Assembly (NCBI RefSeq): GCF_900324485.2
Contig: NW_022872898.1
Location: 372,001 to 436,000, forward strand
DNA length: 64,000 bases
Reading direction: 5' to 3'
Source of the DNA: Mastacembelus armatus
Taxonomy: Eukaryota; Chordata; Actinopteri; Synbranchiformes; Mastacembelidae
How positions within the stretch are numbered: the stretch's first letter is position 1; every line of letters begins with the position of its first letter. This document shows positions 32,555 to 43,382 of this stretch, piece after piece. Made by a program: the position numbers and the translations under genes. The notes beneath the pieces are model-generated. The model ran no database searches. It worked only from the letters and a program-made list of their open reading frames with translations, and was not told where the DNA came from.

Positions 32555-34410
32555 AATTTCCCAAATGCAACCACAGGGGGGCACAATCCAGTGTCTTCAT
32601 GTGCCGGTCCCAGGTCCGGGTAAATGCAGAGGGTTGTGTCAGGAAGGTCCTCCGACATAAAATTTCAGCCACATCAAACATGTGAATCACAAATACGATT
32701 TCCATACCAAATCGGTCCTGGCCCGGGTTAACAATGACCACCACTGGTGCTGTTGACCCACAGGGTGCCAGTGGAAACTGCACTACTGTTGGTCAAAGAA
32801 GGAGAGGAGGAAGGTGGGTTCATAGGCAAAGAGAGAAGAGGAAGGGCAGGAGTGTAGGACTTAGTGTAGGGAGTTTGAATGTAGGGACTTTGTCAGGGAA
32901 AACTAGAGAGTTGGCTGATATGATGGAGAGAAGAAAGGTGGATAGTTTGTGTGTTCAGGAGACCAGGTGGAGAGGTAGCAAGGTCTATAGATTAGGAGGA
33001 GGGTTCAAGCTGCTTTATCATGGTGTGGATGGAAAGAGGAATGGAGTAGGAGTTATCCTGAAGGAGGATTTTGCTAGGAATGTTCTGGAGGTGAAAAGAG
33101 TGTCAGATAGGGTGATGAGTCTGAAGCTGGAAGGTGAATGTTGTCAGTGGTTATGCCCCACAGGCAGGATGTGAGTTAGAAGAGAAGGAGAAATTCTGGA
33201 GGGAAATGGATGAGGTGATTCACGGTATCCCTAGTGGTGAGAGACTGGAGATTGGGGCAGATTTCAACACATGTTGGTGAGGGAAACGGAGGTGACGAGG
33301 AAGTGATGGGTAAGTTTCGTATGCATGACAGGAATGCAGAAGGACAGATGGTGGTAGACCGCAAAAAGGATGGAAATGGCTGTAGTGAACACATTTTTCC
33401 AGAAAAGGGAGGAACATAGGGTGACATATAAGAGTGGAGGCAGGAGCACACAAGTTGATTACATCTTGTGCAGACGTTCCAGCCTGAAAGAGATCAGTGA
33501 CTGTAAAGTAGTGGCTGGGGAGAGTGTAGCCAGACAGCATAGGATGGTGGTGTGTAGGATGACTCTGGTGGTGAGGAAGATGAAGAGGACAAGGGCAGAG
33601 CAGAGGACCAAGTGGTGGAAGTTGAAAAAGGAAGAGTGTTGTGTGGCTTTCAGGGAGGAGCTGAAAAAGGCTCTGGGAGGTCAGGAGGTTCTTCCAGATG
33701 ACTTTCATGCCAAGAAAGAGTATCACAGTTTCAATATTTGCTTTGAGAATGCTGATGGAGAAGTACAGAGAAGGCCAGAAGGAGCTGCATTGTGTCTTTG
33801 TAGATTTGGAAAAAGCATATGACGGTGCTGAGAGAGGAGCTCAACCGTCCAGAGCAACAGAGAGTGTGGAAAAGAAGTGAAGAGACGTGTGCAAGCAGGT
33901 TGGAACGGGTGGAGGAAAGTGTCAGGTGTGATGTGTGACAAAAGAGTGTCAGCAACAATGAAAGGAAAAGTGGACAAGACAGTGGTGAGACCAGCAATGT
34001 TGTCTGGTTTAGAGACAGTGGCACTGAGAAAAAGACAGGAGGCAGAGCTGGAGGTAGCAGAGCTGAAGATGTTGAGGTTCTCTCTGGGAATGACGAGGAT
34101 GGATAGGATCAGGAATGAGGACATCAGAGGGACAGCTCATGTTAGATGGTTTGGAGAAAAAGCCAGGGAAGCCAGATTGAGATGGTTTGGACATGTTCAG
34201 AGGAGGGACAGTGAATACACTGGTAAAAGGATGCTGAGGTTAGAGCTGCCAGGAAGGAGGCCTAGTGGAAGACCACCAAAAAAAAGGTTCTTGGATGTAG
34301 TGAAGGAGGACATGAGGATAGTTGGTGTGGATGTGAAGGATACAGAGGATAGGGTTAAATGGAGGCAGATGATTCACTGTGGCAACCCCTAAAGGGAGCC
34401 CCCGCTCAAT
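32555..34410 (+). mobile_element. RTE-clade LINE with internal deletion
   Basis: The 5' leader is followed by an endonuclease frame (SLNVGTLSGKTRELADMMERRKVDSLCVQETRWRGSK, 32734-33174), its continuation (YKSGGRSTQVDYILCRRSSLKEISDCKVV, 33370-33700), a short RT piece near 33790 (HCVFVDLEKAYDGA) and then the C-terminal end (VQAGWNGWRKVSGVMC...LRWFGHVQRRDSEYTGKRMLRLELPGRRPSGRPP, 33877-34392). Most of the catalytic RT core between the last two is missing, and frames are shifted. The left copy is 1-910. Confidence 0.9.
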
Positions 34411-34470
34411 GTTTATTTATATTTTTTTAAGATTGCTTGTTTGATAGAAATTAAAGAAAACAGCCTTTAA

Positions 34471-34496
34471 AAAGTAAGCCACTCGGCCTCAACAAC
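34471..34496 (-). pseudogene. tRNA-Ser 5' fragment
   Basis: Minus strand GTTGTTGAGGCCGAGTGG followed by CTTAC, then unrelated sequence towards the LINE. Its upstream flank (34.5-34.75 kb) matches that of Ser(TGA) at 24.5 kb, so this is a third Ser(TGA) locus cut off next to the RTE LINE. Confidence 0.65.
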
Positions 34497-35199
34497 TTGC
34501 TCATACAACTCCAGGCCAGTTGAAATTGATATATTTAAAAACAGAAAAATGTTTAAACATTTGTTTTATTTTCTAACAAATGGAGGTTAAAGTGTGTAAA
34601 TGGGTGTGGAAACTGTACAGAAATACTGGGGAGGTATAAAAAGTAATGTGTCCATTTATTATTGCAGAAGAACTAAATAGAAAGACATATATTCAGATAT
34701 CATGGCTGTACTAGCTACAACAATGACCACACAAACTTTTATAGACAACAAAAATACAAACTGCATTAAATACAGTGGAGGTGCACCTATTGTTTACTTC
34801 AGTGGCTTTGTTAAAATGTCCATATAAAATAATACCCTGAACCACACACAGTAATTCTCTTTTTTAAAAGACGACCTCCTTCAGGATAAAGTATTTTCTT
34901 CTGTGCTTCAAGAGCAGTGTAAAATTTAATTGGCTGTCACTGAATTTCAACTATACATGACTGGCCCCAGACAGACTCATTCTTCTTCTATTCTATACAA
35001 AGAATTAGTCTGGAATGTCTTTGGTTGAGATCAATTTACAGGGGGGTGGCAATGGACACAGAATAAACGAATGAGAGAAATGAACGATATGACGTGTACG
35101 CTATCAGATGCAGCTACACAGAGATTGCGTCATAGTTACATTTGGTAAGCTCAGGCTGAGTTTTCCATAAGTGATATTCAACAGTCAAGGCAAGAGCTC
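34497..35199. other. No gene seen
   Basis: 34.98-35.20 kb is a diverged direct copy of about 61.43-61.99 kb sequence (GGATTAGTCTGGAAT-type block). Otherwise AT-rich. Confidence 0.5.
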
Positions 35200-35272
35200 T
35201 GTTTTTGCCTGGTTTCCAACCAGGGACCTTTCATGTGTGAGGTGAACGTGATGATCACTACACTACAGAAAC
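35200..35272 (-). tRNA. tRNA-Val(CAC)
   Basis: 73 nt, minus strand, GTTTCTGTAGTGTAGTGATC, anticodon loop CTCACAC (CAC), T loop GGTTGGAAACC. Single mismatches in the acceptor and anticodon stems, and TTCGA has become TTGGA in the T loop, so it may be inactive. Mirror partner 37497-37569 has anticodon AAC. Confidence 0.72.
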
Positions 35273-35438
35273 TGACACAACCTTCAGACTTAGAACATGG
35301 CACTGGGAAATGCAACATTATACACTAAGCCCATAAGACACTTTATTTGGAGAATCTAAACTCAAATGATCCAACTGGGTGTCATCTTTAGGAAATCATA
35401 AAGGAGCCCAGAGAGATTTCTTGAAAACATACAGTTGT

Positions 35439-35508
35439 GTTCCTGTAGTGTAGATGTTAACATGTTTGCCTTACACACAGACGGCCCCTGCACCAGCCTT
35501 GAAAGTTG
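35439..35508 (+). pseudogene. tRNA-Val(TAC)-like relic
   Basis: GTTCCTGTAGTGTAGATGTT and TTTGCCTTACACACAGA keep the 5' half and a TAC anticodon. The T arm and acceptor are lost. Mirror at 37261-37330. Confidence 0.6.
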
Positions 35509-35544
35509 GAAAAGTACTACAACATGGTAATTTACAGATGTTTA

Positions 35545-35615
35545 TCCATTGGCTGGGAATCCAACCCAGACCTCCCACGTGGCAGACAAAAATTCTTCCA
35601 TTGAACCACCAATGC
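35545..35615 (-). pseudogene. tRNA-Gly(GCC), weakly paired
   Basis: 71 nt, minus strand. GCATTGG/CCAATGG acceptor and the T arm pair, loop CTGCCAC gives GCC. The anticodon stem TTTGT/GTGGG is built only of wobble pairs, and the B box reads GGTTGGATTCC. Likely decaying. Confidence 0.65.
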
Positions 35616-35848
35616 ATCTGGCTCGCCTAGAAACTGATGTCTCCGCAGCTTGACACCTGGTCTTCTACATTTGATAGAGAGCAGTTTGTCCAGTGTCCTC
35701 CCTGGATCAAACATCTCCATGTCACTGAATTAGTCTGGAATGTCTTCAGCAGAGATCAGTTTTCAAGGGGTCATGACACGTGCAGCAGTGTTGATACGCT
35801 AGTGAATATGTTGTCATTCAAAATTTGTGTATTTTAGGTATAGTAACA

Positions 35849-35931
35849 GTCAGGATGGCCGAGCGGTCAAAGGCGCTGCGTTCAGGTCGCAGTCTCCTCT
35901 GGAGGCGTGGGTTCAAATCCCACTCCTGACA
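35849..35931 (+). tRNA. tRNA-Leu(CAG)
   Basis: 83 nt, near identical to mammalian Leu(CAG): GTCAGGATGGCCGAGCGG, GCTGCGTTCAGGTCGCAG, a long variable arm (TCTCCTCTGGAGGC), GGGTTCAAATCCC, TCCTGACA. All arms pair. It is single copy, lying at the centre of the 35.2-37.6 kb palindrome, outside its arms. Confidence 0.96.
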
Positions 35932-36537
35932 AGCCAGATCTGCTTTAATGTGTCTCAAAAGACAACTTTGTGTCAAACTGCTTTAAACCATCTTATCAAG
36001 GATAAGAACAGAGTGCAGATACTGGTGACCCACATCATGCCAGTCTCATGAAATGGAAACATGTTGACTATGCCAGCTACCAAGAGGACATAACCAAATT
36101 AATTTAATGACAAGTGGAATCATATACATTATTAACCCTGTTACACTGAGTCAGATGTGACCACTTAAATGTTTTTTATCAATACTAAAATATTAATTTT
36201 GAGATGATATATTGAATAAATGTATCAATGCATACAGATTAAACCTAAACACTAAATAATGCAATGTAAAAATTACAATAAGGGCATGCAAAACAAACAG
36301 ATAATCCCACTGCTTCCATAGTCCCATATAGATTTTTTTAATATGGGACTGGACTTTAAGGCAGTGACACCAACCTATAAAAACTCAGCTGAAACAAAGT
36401 TTAAAGTGTATTCCACCTTTTTGCAAGTGCACTGGATTTAGGATAGTCTCCCTGAATGCTTACAAACTCTTGTAAGTTTTTTGACCTTCCAGAATAGTGA
36501 TTGAAGCTAAATATAGCTAAAATGCAGAGTGGAGGGG
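35932..36537. other. No gene seen
   Basis: Centre of the small palindrome. 36.40-36.54 kb is a diverged relative of 58.69-58.82 kb. No coding region. Confidence 0.5.
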
Positions 36538-36606
36538 AACAGAGTGCAGCAGAAGTGTGCTGGACCCACCATCCCAAGGTCGATGGACTAAAACCATCCT
36601 CCGTAC
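36538..36606 (+). pseudogene. tRNA-iMet relic
   Basis: AACAGAGTGCAGCAGAAGTG, TGCTGGACCCACC, AAGGTCGATGGAC, ACCATCCTCCG; diverged copy of 58817-58885. Confidence 0.65.
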
Positions 36607-36671
36607 TGAAGCAAACATAATACTTGAGGTTTTGTTGTCTTAACATCACTTCTAAAAGCAAGATTTATGAC

Positions 36672-36749
36672 ATGGATGGGATTCATACCCACGCGTGCAC
36701 TGTACAGTGAATTAGCAGTCCATCACCCTGACCACTCAGTCACCTCCTC
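36672..36749 (-). pseudogene. tRNA-Ser(GCT)-like relic
   Basis: Minus strand GAGGAGGTGACTGAGTGG, GATGGACTGCTAATTCA (GCT) and GGGTATGAATCCC. The acceptor 3' strand no longer pairs. Confidence 0.65.
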
Positions 36750-37099
36750 ACAGCTTTGTTGCTGTTTACTGTACATTATCAATGAAGACCAATACAGAGA
36801 AAACTACAAACTGAAAGCAACACTTAGATCGTTCAGTCATGGTGACCAATGCATCACAATCTGACCTTAATGTGTCAGACATTAGGTCAGATTTATCTTT
36901 ATGAATTAGTCTGACTATATTCAGAGACTCGGTTCTTTGGGAGCTGGAATTGTTTATTTTATTTCAGTGTAGCTGAAATATGTTGAATGTGCAGCTGAAC
37001 TTCCTTTATTCACTACTCATTGTGCTGATAGGTTATTGACTGATATCTCATGTTTCAGAAAAGTAATGATTTATTTATTATCGCTGTTTTTCTTCAACA

Positions 37100-37128
37100 G
37101 GTCCCACTGAGATTTGAACTCAGATCAG
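37100..37128 (-). pseudogene. tRNA-Gln 3' fragment
   Basis: Minus strand CTGATCTGAGTTCAAATC and TCAGTGGGACC only (T arm and acceptor); the rest is cut off by a rearrangement. Confidence 0.65.
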
Positions 37129-37260
37129 TATTTTAATAGGAGACTGCCTGGGAAAACCAGCTGAAGGATAAGGACTGAAGAGTATGGACTGCACATGTTA
37201 TTGGCAGTGACATGGAGATGTTTGATCCAGGGGGGAACATGTTGTAGTACTTTTCTTTTC

Positions 37261-37330
37261 CAACTTTCAAGGCTGGTGCAGGGGCCGTCTGTGTGTAAGG
37301 CAAACATGTTAACATCTACACTACAGGAAC
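37261..37330 (-). pseudogene. tRNA-Val(TAC)-like relic
   Basis: Mirror of 35439-35508. Confidence 0.6.
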
Positions 37331-37496
37331 ACAACTGTATGTTTTCAAGAAATCTCTCAGGTCTCCTTTATGATTTCCTAAAGATGACACACAGTTGGAT
37401 CATTTGAATTTAGTTTCTCCAAAGGACGTGCCCTATGGGATTATTGTACAATGCTGCATTTCCCAGTGCCATGTTCTCAGCTTCAAGAGTGTGTCA

Positions 37497-37569
37497 GTTT
37501 CTGTAGTGTAGTGGTCATCATGTTTGTTTAACCCACAAAACGTCCCTGGTTCAAAACTGGGCAGAAATG
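37497..37569 (+). tRNA. tRNA-Val(AAC)
   Basis: 73 nt. GTTTCTG/CAGAAAT acceptor, TTTGT-TTAACCC-ACAAA anticodon stem-loop (AAC), T loop GGTTCAAAACT. All stems pair using some wobble pairs. Confidence 0.75.
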
Positions 37570-37684
37570 TAATTTATGCATCTTAGTTTCAAAAAACATG
37601 TAGCCTGACAAACTTACCAACCATAGCTGTGATAAAGAAGAAGGTGAGGTGTCATGGGGGAATGTTCAGTGTGATTAACATCTA

Positions 37685-37757
37685 GGGGAATTAGCTCAAG
37701 TGGTAGAGCGCTTGCTTTGCATGTAAGCGGTAGTCGGATCGATGCCCACATTCTCCA
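37685..37757 (+). tRNA. tRNA-Ala(TGC)
   Basis: Mirror of 26198-26270. The T stem here is GTCGG, one mismatch against CCCAC, unlike the left copy. Confidence 0.88.
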
Positions 37758-38013
37758 CAAGCCCAATCTTAACACTTCTGTATTATCAGATATCTGGTTT
37801 CATATTAGTACAACATGTATGAACTCAGTCCAGACAAAGACAGCAGAATGTGTTATAGACAGAGTGAGTGTGAACTGCAAAAGTGCTGTCATCCTTTCAC
37901 TCCTGCTTTCCTGACTGACATGTTTTCCATAAGCAGAAGTACAGGAGCCAAGGAGCAGAACAGATGAGGTGGATGGAAAATACCTCAGAAGAGTAGTAAA
38001 AACTTTGGACACA

Positions 38014-38060
38014 GTGATGGTGGTGTAGTGGTGAGCATAGCTGCCTTCCACACAGGGGCC
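38014..38060 (+). pseudogene. tRNA-Gly(TCC) 5' half relic
   Basis: Mirror of 25897-25943. Confidence 0.65.
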
Positions 38061-38111
38061 AGTTGTATATAGGAGTCTTAGCCAATGAAACTGCAGCATT
38101 GTTGATGCTGT

Positions 38112-38168
38112 CCAAGGTGCTCAGTTGGTAGAGGGGAGGACTGTAGGTTGAAGTGACAGTTATCCTGC
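38112..38168 (+). pseudogene. tRNA-Tyr relic, anticodon GTA
   Basis: Mirror of 25789-25844, 3' truncated, with GTA retained. Confidence 0.7.
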
Positions 38169-38229
38169 AGTTAAGAAAAGAGCTTTGGTATCAAATGTGT
38201 AAAGTTCAACAACAAGCCGCTGTGTGCTT

Positions 38230-38317
38230 CCTTCAATAGCTCAGTTGGCAGAGCGGAGGACTGTAGGTTGAAGTGGCAGTTATCCTTAGGTCGCTGGTTC
38301 AACTCCGGCTTGAAGGA
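38230..38317 (+). tRNA. tRNA-Tyr(GTA) with intron
   Basis: Mirror of 25638-25725. The intron differs slightly (GTTGAAGTGGCAGTT). A TTTTT run about 12 nt downstream is a proper Pol III terminator. Confidence 0.92.
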
Positions 38318-38423
38318 ATATTGCTTAGTTTTTGTGTTCTGTGTATCTGCTGATATAGGTTGGATGTAAAATCAAGAGCTGATGACACATTCGATTTCTG
38401 CATCTGTGTAATAGTAGATTTTA

Positions 38424-38487
38424 GTTGCGAACCCACGACCTTTTTGCTGTGAGGCAATAGTGCTAACCACTCAACCACCATACTGCC
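38424..38487 (-). repeat. SINE head fragment
   Basis: Mirror of 25468-25531. Confidence 0.7.
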
Positions 38488-39463
38488 ACTGGCAACAACA
38501 GACTGGTAAAAAATGTACAGCATCTCATTTTATGCAGGTCATACAACTAATCACAGATAGTTACTATTGGAATATACTGATTATTACAGACATTCACTGG
38601 AGAATTTAGTTCACTGAACAGGAGCTGACAAACATGAATCCTTTATGAAACAGGAGAATGGAGAGAGGAGACAGGAAGGAAATATGAACAGGGACCGTCC
38701 TTCTGGACTTTCTAGGCTCTGAAAGTAAGCTTTCTAGACTTTCTAAGCATTTATTCCTGCTTCATTCACAATAGAAACTTCACTGAACTTCAAACACTAA
38801 GACCATTGTTTCATAACAGTCTCAGATTGACTTCATCCAGACAAATGCAGGACCAGTGAGTTTCCAGCAGGTGTCACATTTCTGCCTGTGTCAGAGCTTC
38901 CAAACAGTGACTCACTTTTCTCCATATGGACTCAGACCTTCAGAAAGCTTTGCGTTCTCCATCATTACAAATCTGTCACTCAGTGAAGGTTAGTGCAGCT
39001 GCATGTGTCTTTGCTGGGAATCATTTGCTTCTGTCTGGCTCTAACAATTTACCAGTCCAGCTTTAGGCTGAGCTTAGGACTTCCGGTCCCATTAATAAAC
39101 ACAAATACAGAAAGAAATCCATGCAACTCTACAACAATGTAGAAAACCATTTGACACATTTATTTATTCATATTCAGTTTATTATCAGCTTTTATTTCAT
39201 TTTGTTGTCCATAGAAGTCAGTGTGGGCATTTTGTAGCTAGTTCAGCCATGATGTTTGGTGTTAATTCAGAATTTAGGTTCTTGTCTTTAGTTCTTCCTC
39301 AGTACTAAATAGACAAATGACTATATCTTCCTATTATTGCTGTACAGATTTCACACCTAGTAACACACTTTAACCTACACTTATGTGCAGAGAAATGTTT
39401 CTTTTCAAAATAAAACAAATACTTACACATTTTTCTGTTTTAAATATAACAAATTGACTGTAA

Positions 39464-39545
39464 GTTGTTGTGGCTGAGTGGTTAAAGCGATGGACTTGAA
39501 ATCCATTGGGGTCTCCCCGTGCAGGTTTGAATCGTGTCAACAACG
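39464..39545 (+). tRNA. tRNA-Ser(TGA)
   Basis: Mirror of 24410-24491. The D arm reads GGCTGAGTGG (better than GGATGAGTGG on the left). The T stem has CGTGT, one mismatch. Confidence 0.9.
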
Positions 39546-39756
39546 AGGTCTCCTTTAGGAATCATCATTAGCATTAATGTCTGTATCTGTTCAAAATTGG
39601 CCTGATCACATCTTCTGTTGATGTCAGTTACACCTTCAGATGGTGTTTCCACATTAACTGAGTCTAGGTTATGGTTCAGTGTTGTACAGAGAACTGGTTT
39701 GAGCTTTGCTTCATGTTAAGGTAAAGAGAAACACATCTTTTTTTCTGTTTTGTTGC

Positions 39757-39796
39757 ATAATTCAGAGGTCGATGCACTGAAACCGTCCTCTGCTAC
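39757..39796 (+). pseudogene. tRNA-iMet 3' half relic
   Basis: Mirror of 24160-24199. Confidence 0.6.
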
Positions 39797-39998
39797 TACT
39801 CCAACAAGGAAGTTCATCAGCACAGGTACTCCAGTCTGTTAGTGTGGCCACATCAATGCACTTTTATTCTACTATGGTTCTCCCTCTATACTACACAAAT
39901 GCAATACATGCTCTAACTCCAAATTGAAGCAAAGGATATACTCAAGTCTTTGTCTAATGTCACATTTTTTATCTTTGAACACCAAACACCAGTTTTCA

Positions 39999-40078
39999 CA
40001 ACAAAGATGGGATTTGAACCCACACATGCAAAGCACAGTGGATTAGCAGTCCATCACCTTAACCACTGTCACCTTGTT
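39999..40078 (-). tRNA. tRNA-Ser(GCT)
   Basis: Mirror of 23878-23957. The 5' acceptor base changed (AACAAGG). Anticodon GCT and T arm kept. Confidence 0.72.
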
Positions 40079-40364
40079 ACATTGAAACAGATGTTTGAAA
40101 TACATGATCTGTGCAGAATTCCCAGAATAACTTCCAGCTGACCTTCATGAGGTTGAGATGTGCCCAAGAACCCACCCAGGACATAGTTATTGTGTCAAAG
40201 CACTTCACTTTTCTCCTTTTGATTTCCCACTGACTGTCTAAACAATGTACAATACATATCAGTGCATATAAGTCCAGATGATGAATCAGTTTGTTATTGA
40301 ATGTTTGCATATTGTGTTGACATTCGTTAGAAATGTTACATTTTAAATATGTTTTACTAGTATT

Positions 40365-40600
40365 AGATTAGATTAGATAGATTAGATTAGATTAGATTAG
40401 ATTAGATTCAACTTTATTGTCATTTAGCAGAGTACAGGTACAGAGCCAATGAAATGCAGTGGACATCCAACCAGAAGTGCAAAGAAGCATTAAGTACCAA
40501 GTGCAGGTAGAGTATGGTTGTGTAGACAATAGAGATGAATAATGTACAGTGTATAGATGGAAAAATACAGGTTTCCATATAACTAATATATGCATGAAAT
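40365..40600 (-). mobile_element. Non-LTR 3' UTR with (TAATC)n tail, inverted copy
   Basis: Mirror of 23355-23595; the repeat run has one irregular unit (GATAGATTAGATTAG). Confidence 0.65.
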
Positions 40601-40665
40601 ATATATGTACAATATATTGCCCAGGTATATGGGCAGGCTATGGAATATAAAACAAAATAAATATA

Positions 40666-41039
40666 TCCATCCATCCATTTTCTATACCCGCTTTTCCTGG
40701 CTCAGGGTCACGGGGATCTGCTGGAGCCTATCCCAGCTCTCTCTCGGGTGGAAGGCAGGGGTACACCCTGGACAGGTCACCAGTCTATCACAGGGCCACA
40801 TATAGACACACAAAGACAGACAACCTCACACACTCACACTCACTCCTACGGGCAATTTTAGAGTCACCAATCAACCTGACATGCATGTTTTTGGACTGTG
40901 GGAGGAAACCGGAGTACCTGGAGTAAATCCACACAAGCAAAGGGAGAACATGCAAACTCCACACAGAAAGGCCAGGTTGCAAACCCACGACCTTCTTGCT
41001 GTGAAGGAACAGTGCTAACCACTCAGCCACCGTGATGCC
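40666..41039 (-). mobile_element. tRNA-headed SINE, full-length copy
   Basis: Mirror of 22916-23289. Confidence 0.78.
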
Positions 41040-41438
41040 AGACTCAGATGTGACCACTTTAATATTTTGTATTAATACTAAAATATTTATATAATATAGT
41101 TTTTTTTTTTTTACATCTTTGTAGACAGAAACAGCAACAGACTAACTCAACAACAGCAACACAACAGTCATCCAGGCCAGGTAGCTCCTTCAGCAACAAC
41201 AGAGACTGACTGTTACACACTGTCCAAAAACATGTATGTCAGGTTGGTTGGTTATTCTAAATTGCCCATAGGAGTGTGTCAAGCTTTTCTTTGTAACTCA
41301 GCACTTGGTGAACTACGAGGACTGAAGGAACTGTTTGTGTCCAAGTTGAGAAGGTTAGCGTTGACACAATGGCTCAAAAATGAAGGCATTACACATAAAC
41401 ATAGTCAATTGTGTGCACAGCCCTATGCTTTGTGTCTT

Positions 41439-41482
41439 GTTTCCATGGTGTAATGGTTAGCCATCTGGACTTTGACTTGATC
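41439..41482 (+). pseudogene. tRNA-Gln 5' half relic
   Basis: Mirror of 22477-22520. Confidence 0.7.
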
Positions 41483-41770
41483 CCATTTACATCCCAGAGG
41501 GATGGGATCTGGCTTTAAAAAATCCTGTGGTCCTGCACATCAACATCTTACTGTTCTCAAAACATCCAAACATAAAAGGAGGAACTTTCTTCTTTTTATA
41601 CCAGAACCTGATATAAAAAGTTCAAACCTCACACAGGGCTTCTTCTTAATGCCCACCTGAAATTATGTGCAGTCATATGTATTGTACTTTGTTTAGACAG
41701 TCAGTGGGAAACCAGGTCTGAAAATGTGTTGCTAAGAGAGGAAATGAAAATGAAAAATGTTGCACTAACA

Positions 41771-41797
41771 GTCTCTGTGGCGTAATAGGTCAGCGCA

Positions 41798-41830
<33 letters not shown>

Positions 41831-41844
41831 TCCACCCAGGGACG
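41771..41844 (+). tRNA. tRNA-Asn(GTT)
   Basis: Mirror of 22115-22188; all arms intact (GTCTCTGTGGCGTAATAGG start). Confidence 0.9.
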
Positions 41845-42201
41845 TCTTCCTTCTGGTGACTTGTTTGTATTCAGAGTTTGACCACAAATGAGTTGAAAAT
41901 CAGGAAGTCATACCTACAAGCAAATAGCACAGCTTTGATGGTGAAGTATTGAAGTCATTCCAGTGTTTCTGTGTTACAAGTCTTCAAGCAGCTTTGTTTG
42001 ACTGAACCAATGGTGGTTTGAGCTCAAGCAGGTCAACTGTGCTTTGTCATGGCAGCATGTTTATCTATTCAGTTAGTCTCAAAGCTTTACAGAAGAGGAT
42101 TATGGGCACTGTGATATTTGTCTGAGGGAAAAAGTCACAATTCAGAGAAAAAGAAGAATTCTGAGAAGAAAGTCAGATAGAGAAAAAAAAAACAAATTAT
42201 C

Positions 42202-42362
42202 AAAGGTTGAGTCGTGGCAATTGGACTTTCAGTTCCAATGTATCTCTGTCAGATAAATTGCAGGTTCCAGTCCAACTTTCTCTTAGACTAATGAAGCCAC
42301 CTGGATGGGTGGTGAAACGTTGAGGCCTTAAAACTGAGTCCAGTTGCTATGACTCAACCTTT
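42202..42362. repeat. Foldback element, copy 4
   Basis: Mirror of 21598-21757. Confidence 0.75.
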
Positions 42363-42576
42363 AGATTCTTAGTAATGTTAACATAGTATATAAACACTTG
42401 GTTGTAGTAGAATAGATGTTATAGTTAATTTTATGGCTGATTAGTCAATATTGAAGTTTTCTGACACTTGGGTTTGAAGTAAAGCTATAGTAACATCAGC
42501 TCTGAATGGAACCCCCACATCCCCAACACACCGTTTCTTCCCAACTGTGTCATTGTGTCAGTATCATAATCTAAAG

Positions 42577-42640
42577 GTATAGCAAAGGATGGTTTCGATC
42601 CACTGGCCTCTGGGACCAGGACCACTACAGCAGTGGGATG
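42577..42640 (-). pseudogene. tRNA-iMet relic
   Basis: Mirror of 21325-21387. Confidence 0.65.
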
Positions 42641-43110
42641 ATAAACGAGAACCAGGACCCGAATTTTATTCACCAAGACCACTACAAGAATGAATTTAAC
42701 CATGTAAAGCCCACTGTTGCAGAATTACAACATCACTTTTAACAACTCTCTGTTGTTGCTGAAGGAGCTGCCTGGCCTGGATGACTGTTGCAGTCAGCTC
42801 ACCTCAGTTAGCAGTTAGCTCATTATTTTGCAGTTGTATTTCATTTCACAGTGGTCTATAAATGGGATCACAAAAGATTTAACATCATCAGCAAATGACA
42901 TAGCACTTTATTACACAGATACATTTTTACTGGAGACTTTAGTATAAATACTATTCTGCAATAGTAACAGTCTACTTACAGTCTAATGTTACTGCACTGA
43001 TTCATAAACTGTCACCATGGAACAACCATATGAACATAATTCAAGTGTGACACTGATGCAACTGAGCTCAGCCCTATAACTGTGATTAGTTTTACGACTG
43101 GAATAAAACA

Positions 43111-43211
43111 TCCATCCATTATCCATACCCACTTATTCCTACTTAAAATGTTGAAATAAAGAAAATCAAAAAGGCTTCATCCTGGACAGGTCGCCAGTCC
43201 ATCACAGGACC
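43111..43211 (-). repeat. SINE tail relic
   Basis: Mirror of 20757-20852. Confidence 0.6.
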
Positions 43212-43296
43212 AATATTAAATATTACTTTTTAAAAATACTTTAAACAAGACATGTTTTTGTTTTAAATATCTCAAATTCAGTAGTTACATGTGCAA

Positions 43297-43378
43297 GTTG
43301 TTGTGGCCAAGCGGTTAAGGTGATGGGCTTGAAATTCATTGGGGTCTCCCTGCAAAGGTTGGAATCCTCTTAACAGTG
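43297..43378 (+). pseudogene. tRNA-Ser(TGA), decayed
   Basis: Mirror of 20585-20664. The variable arm GGGGTCTCCC is kept here, but the T arm (AAAGGTTGGAATCC) and acceptor are lost. An L2 LINE begins immediately 3' of it. Confidence 0.7.
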
Positions 43379-43382
43379 ATCT

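Larger units (their letters stand above)
28600..33900 (-). repeat. Inverted, shortened copy of 1-18.6 kb
   Basis: Read right to left it matches, in order, 1-1026, 7213-8526, 11430-11510, 13065-14488 and 17480-18620. It therefore lacks the retrovirus, the 8.5-11.4 kb block, 11.5-13.06 kb and 14.49-17.48 kb. Confidence 0.85.
37190..37570 (-). repeat. Right arm of small palindrome (partner 35200-35760)
   Basis: Constant sum near 72,769 for both Val genes and the surrounding sequence; arms about 370-560 bp with indels. Confidence 0.8.

Noticed and set aside
33220-33726. 168-residue open frame on the minus strand
   Set aside because: Antisense to the RTE LINE coding strand; the same shadow frames occur at 33-310.
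37100-37128. Considered a complete tRNA-Gln
   Set aside because: Only the T arm and acceptor remain.
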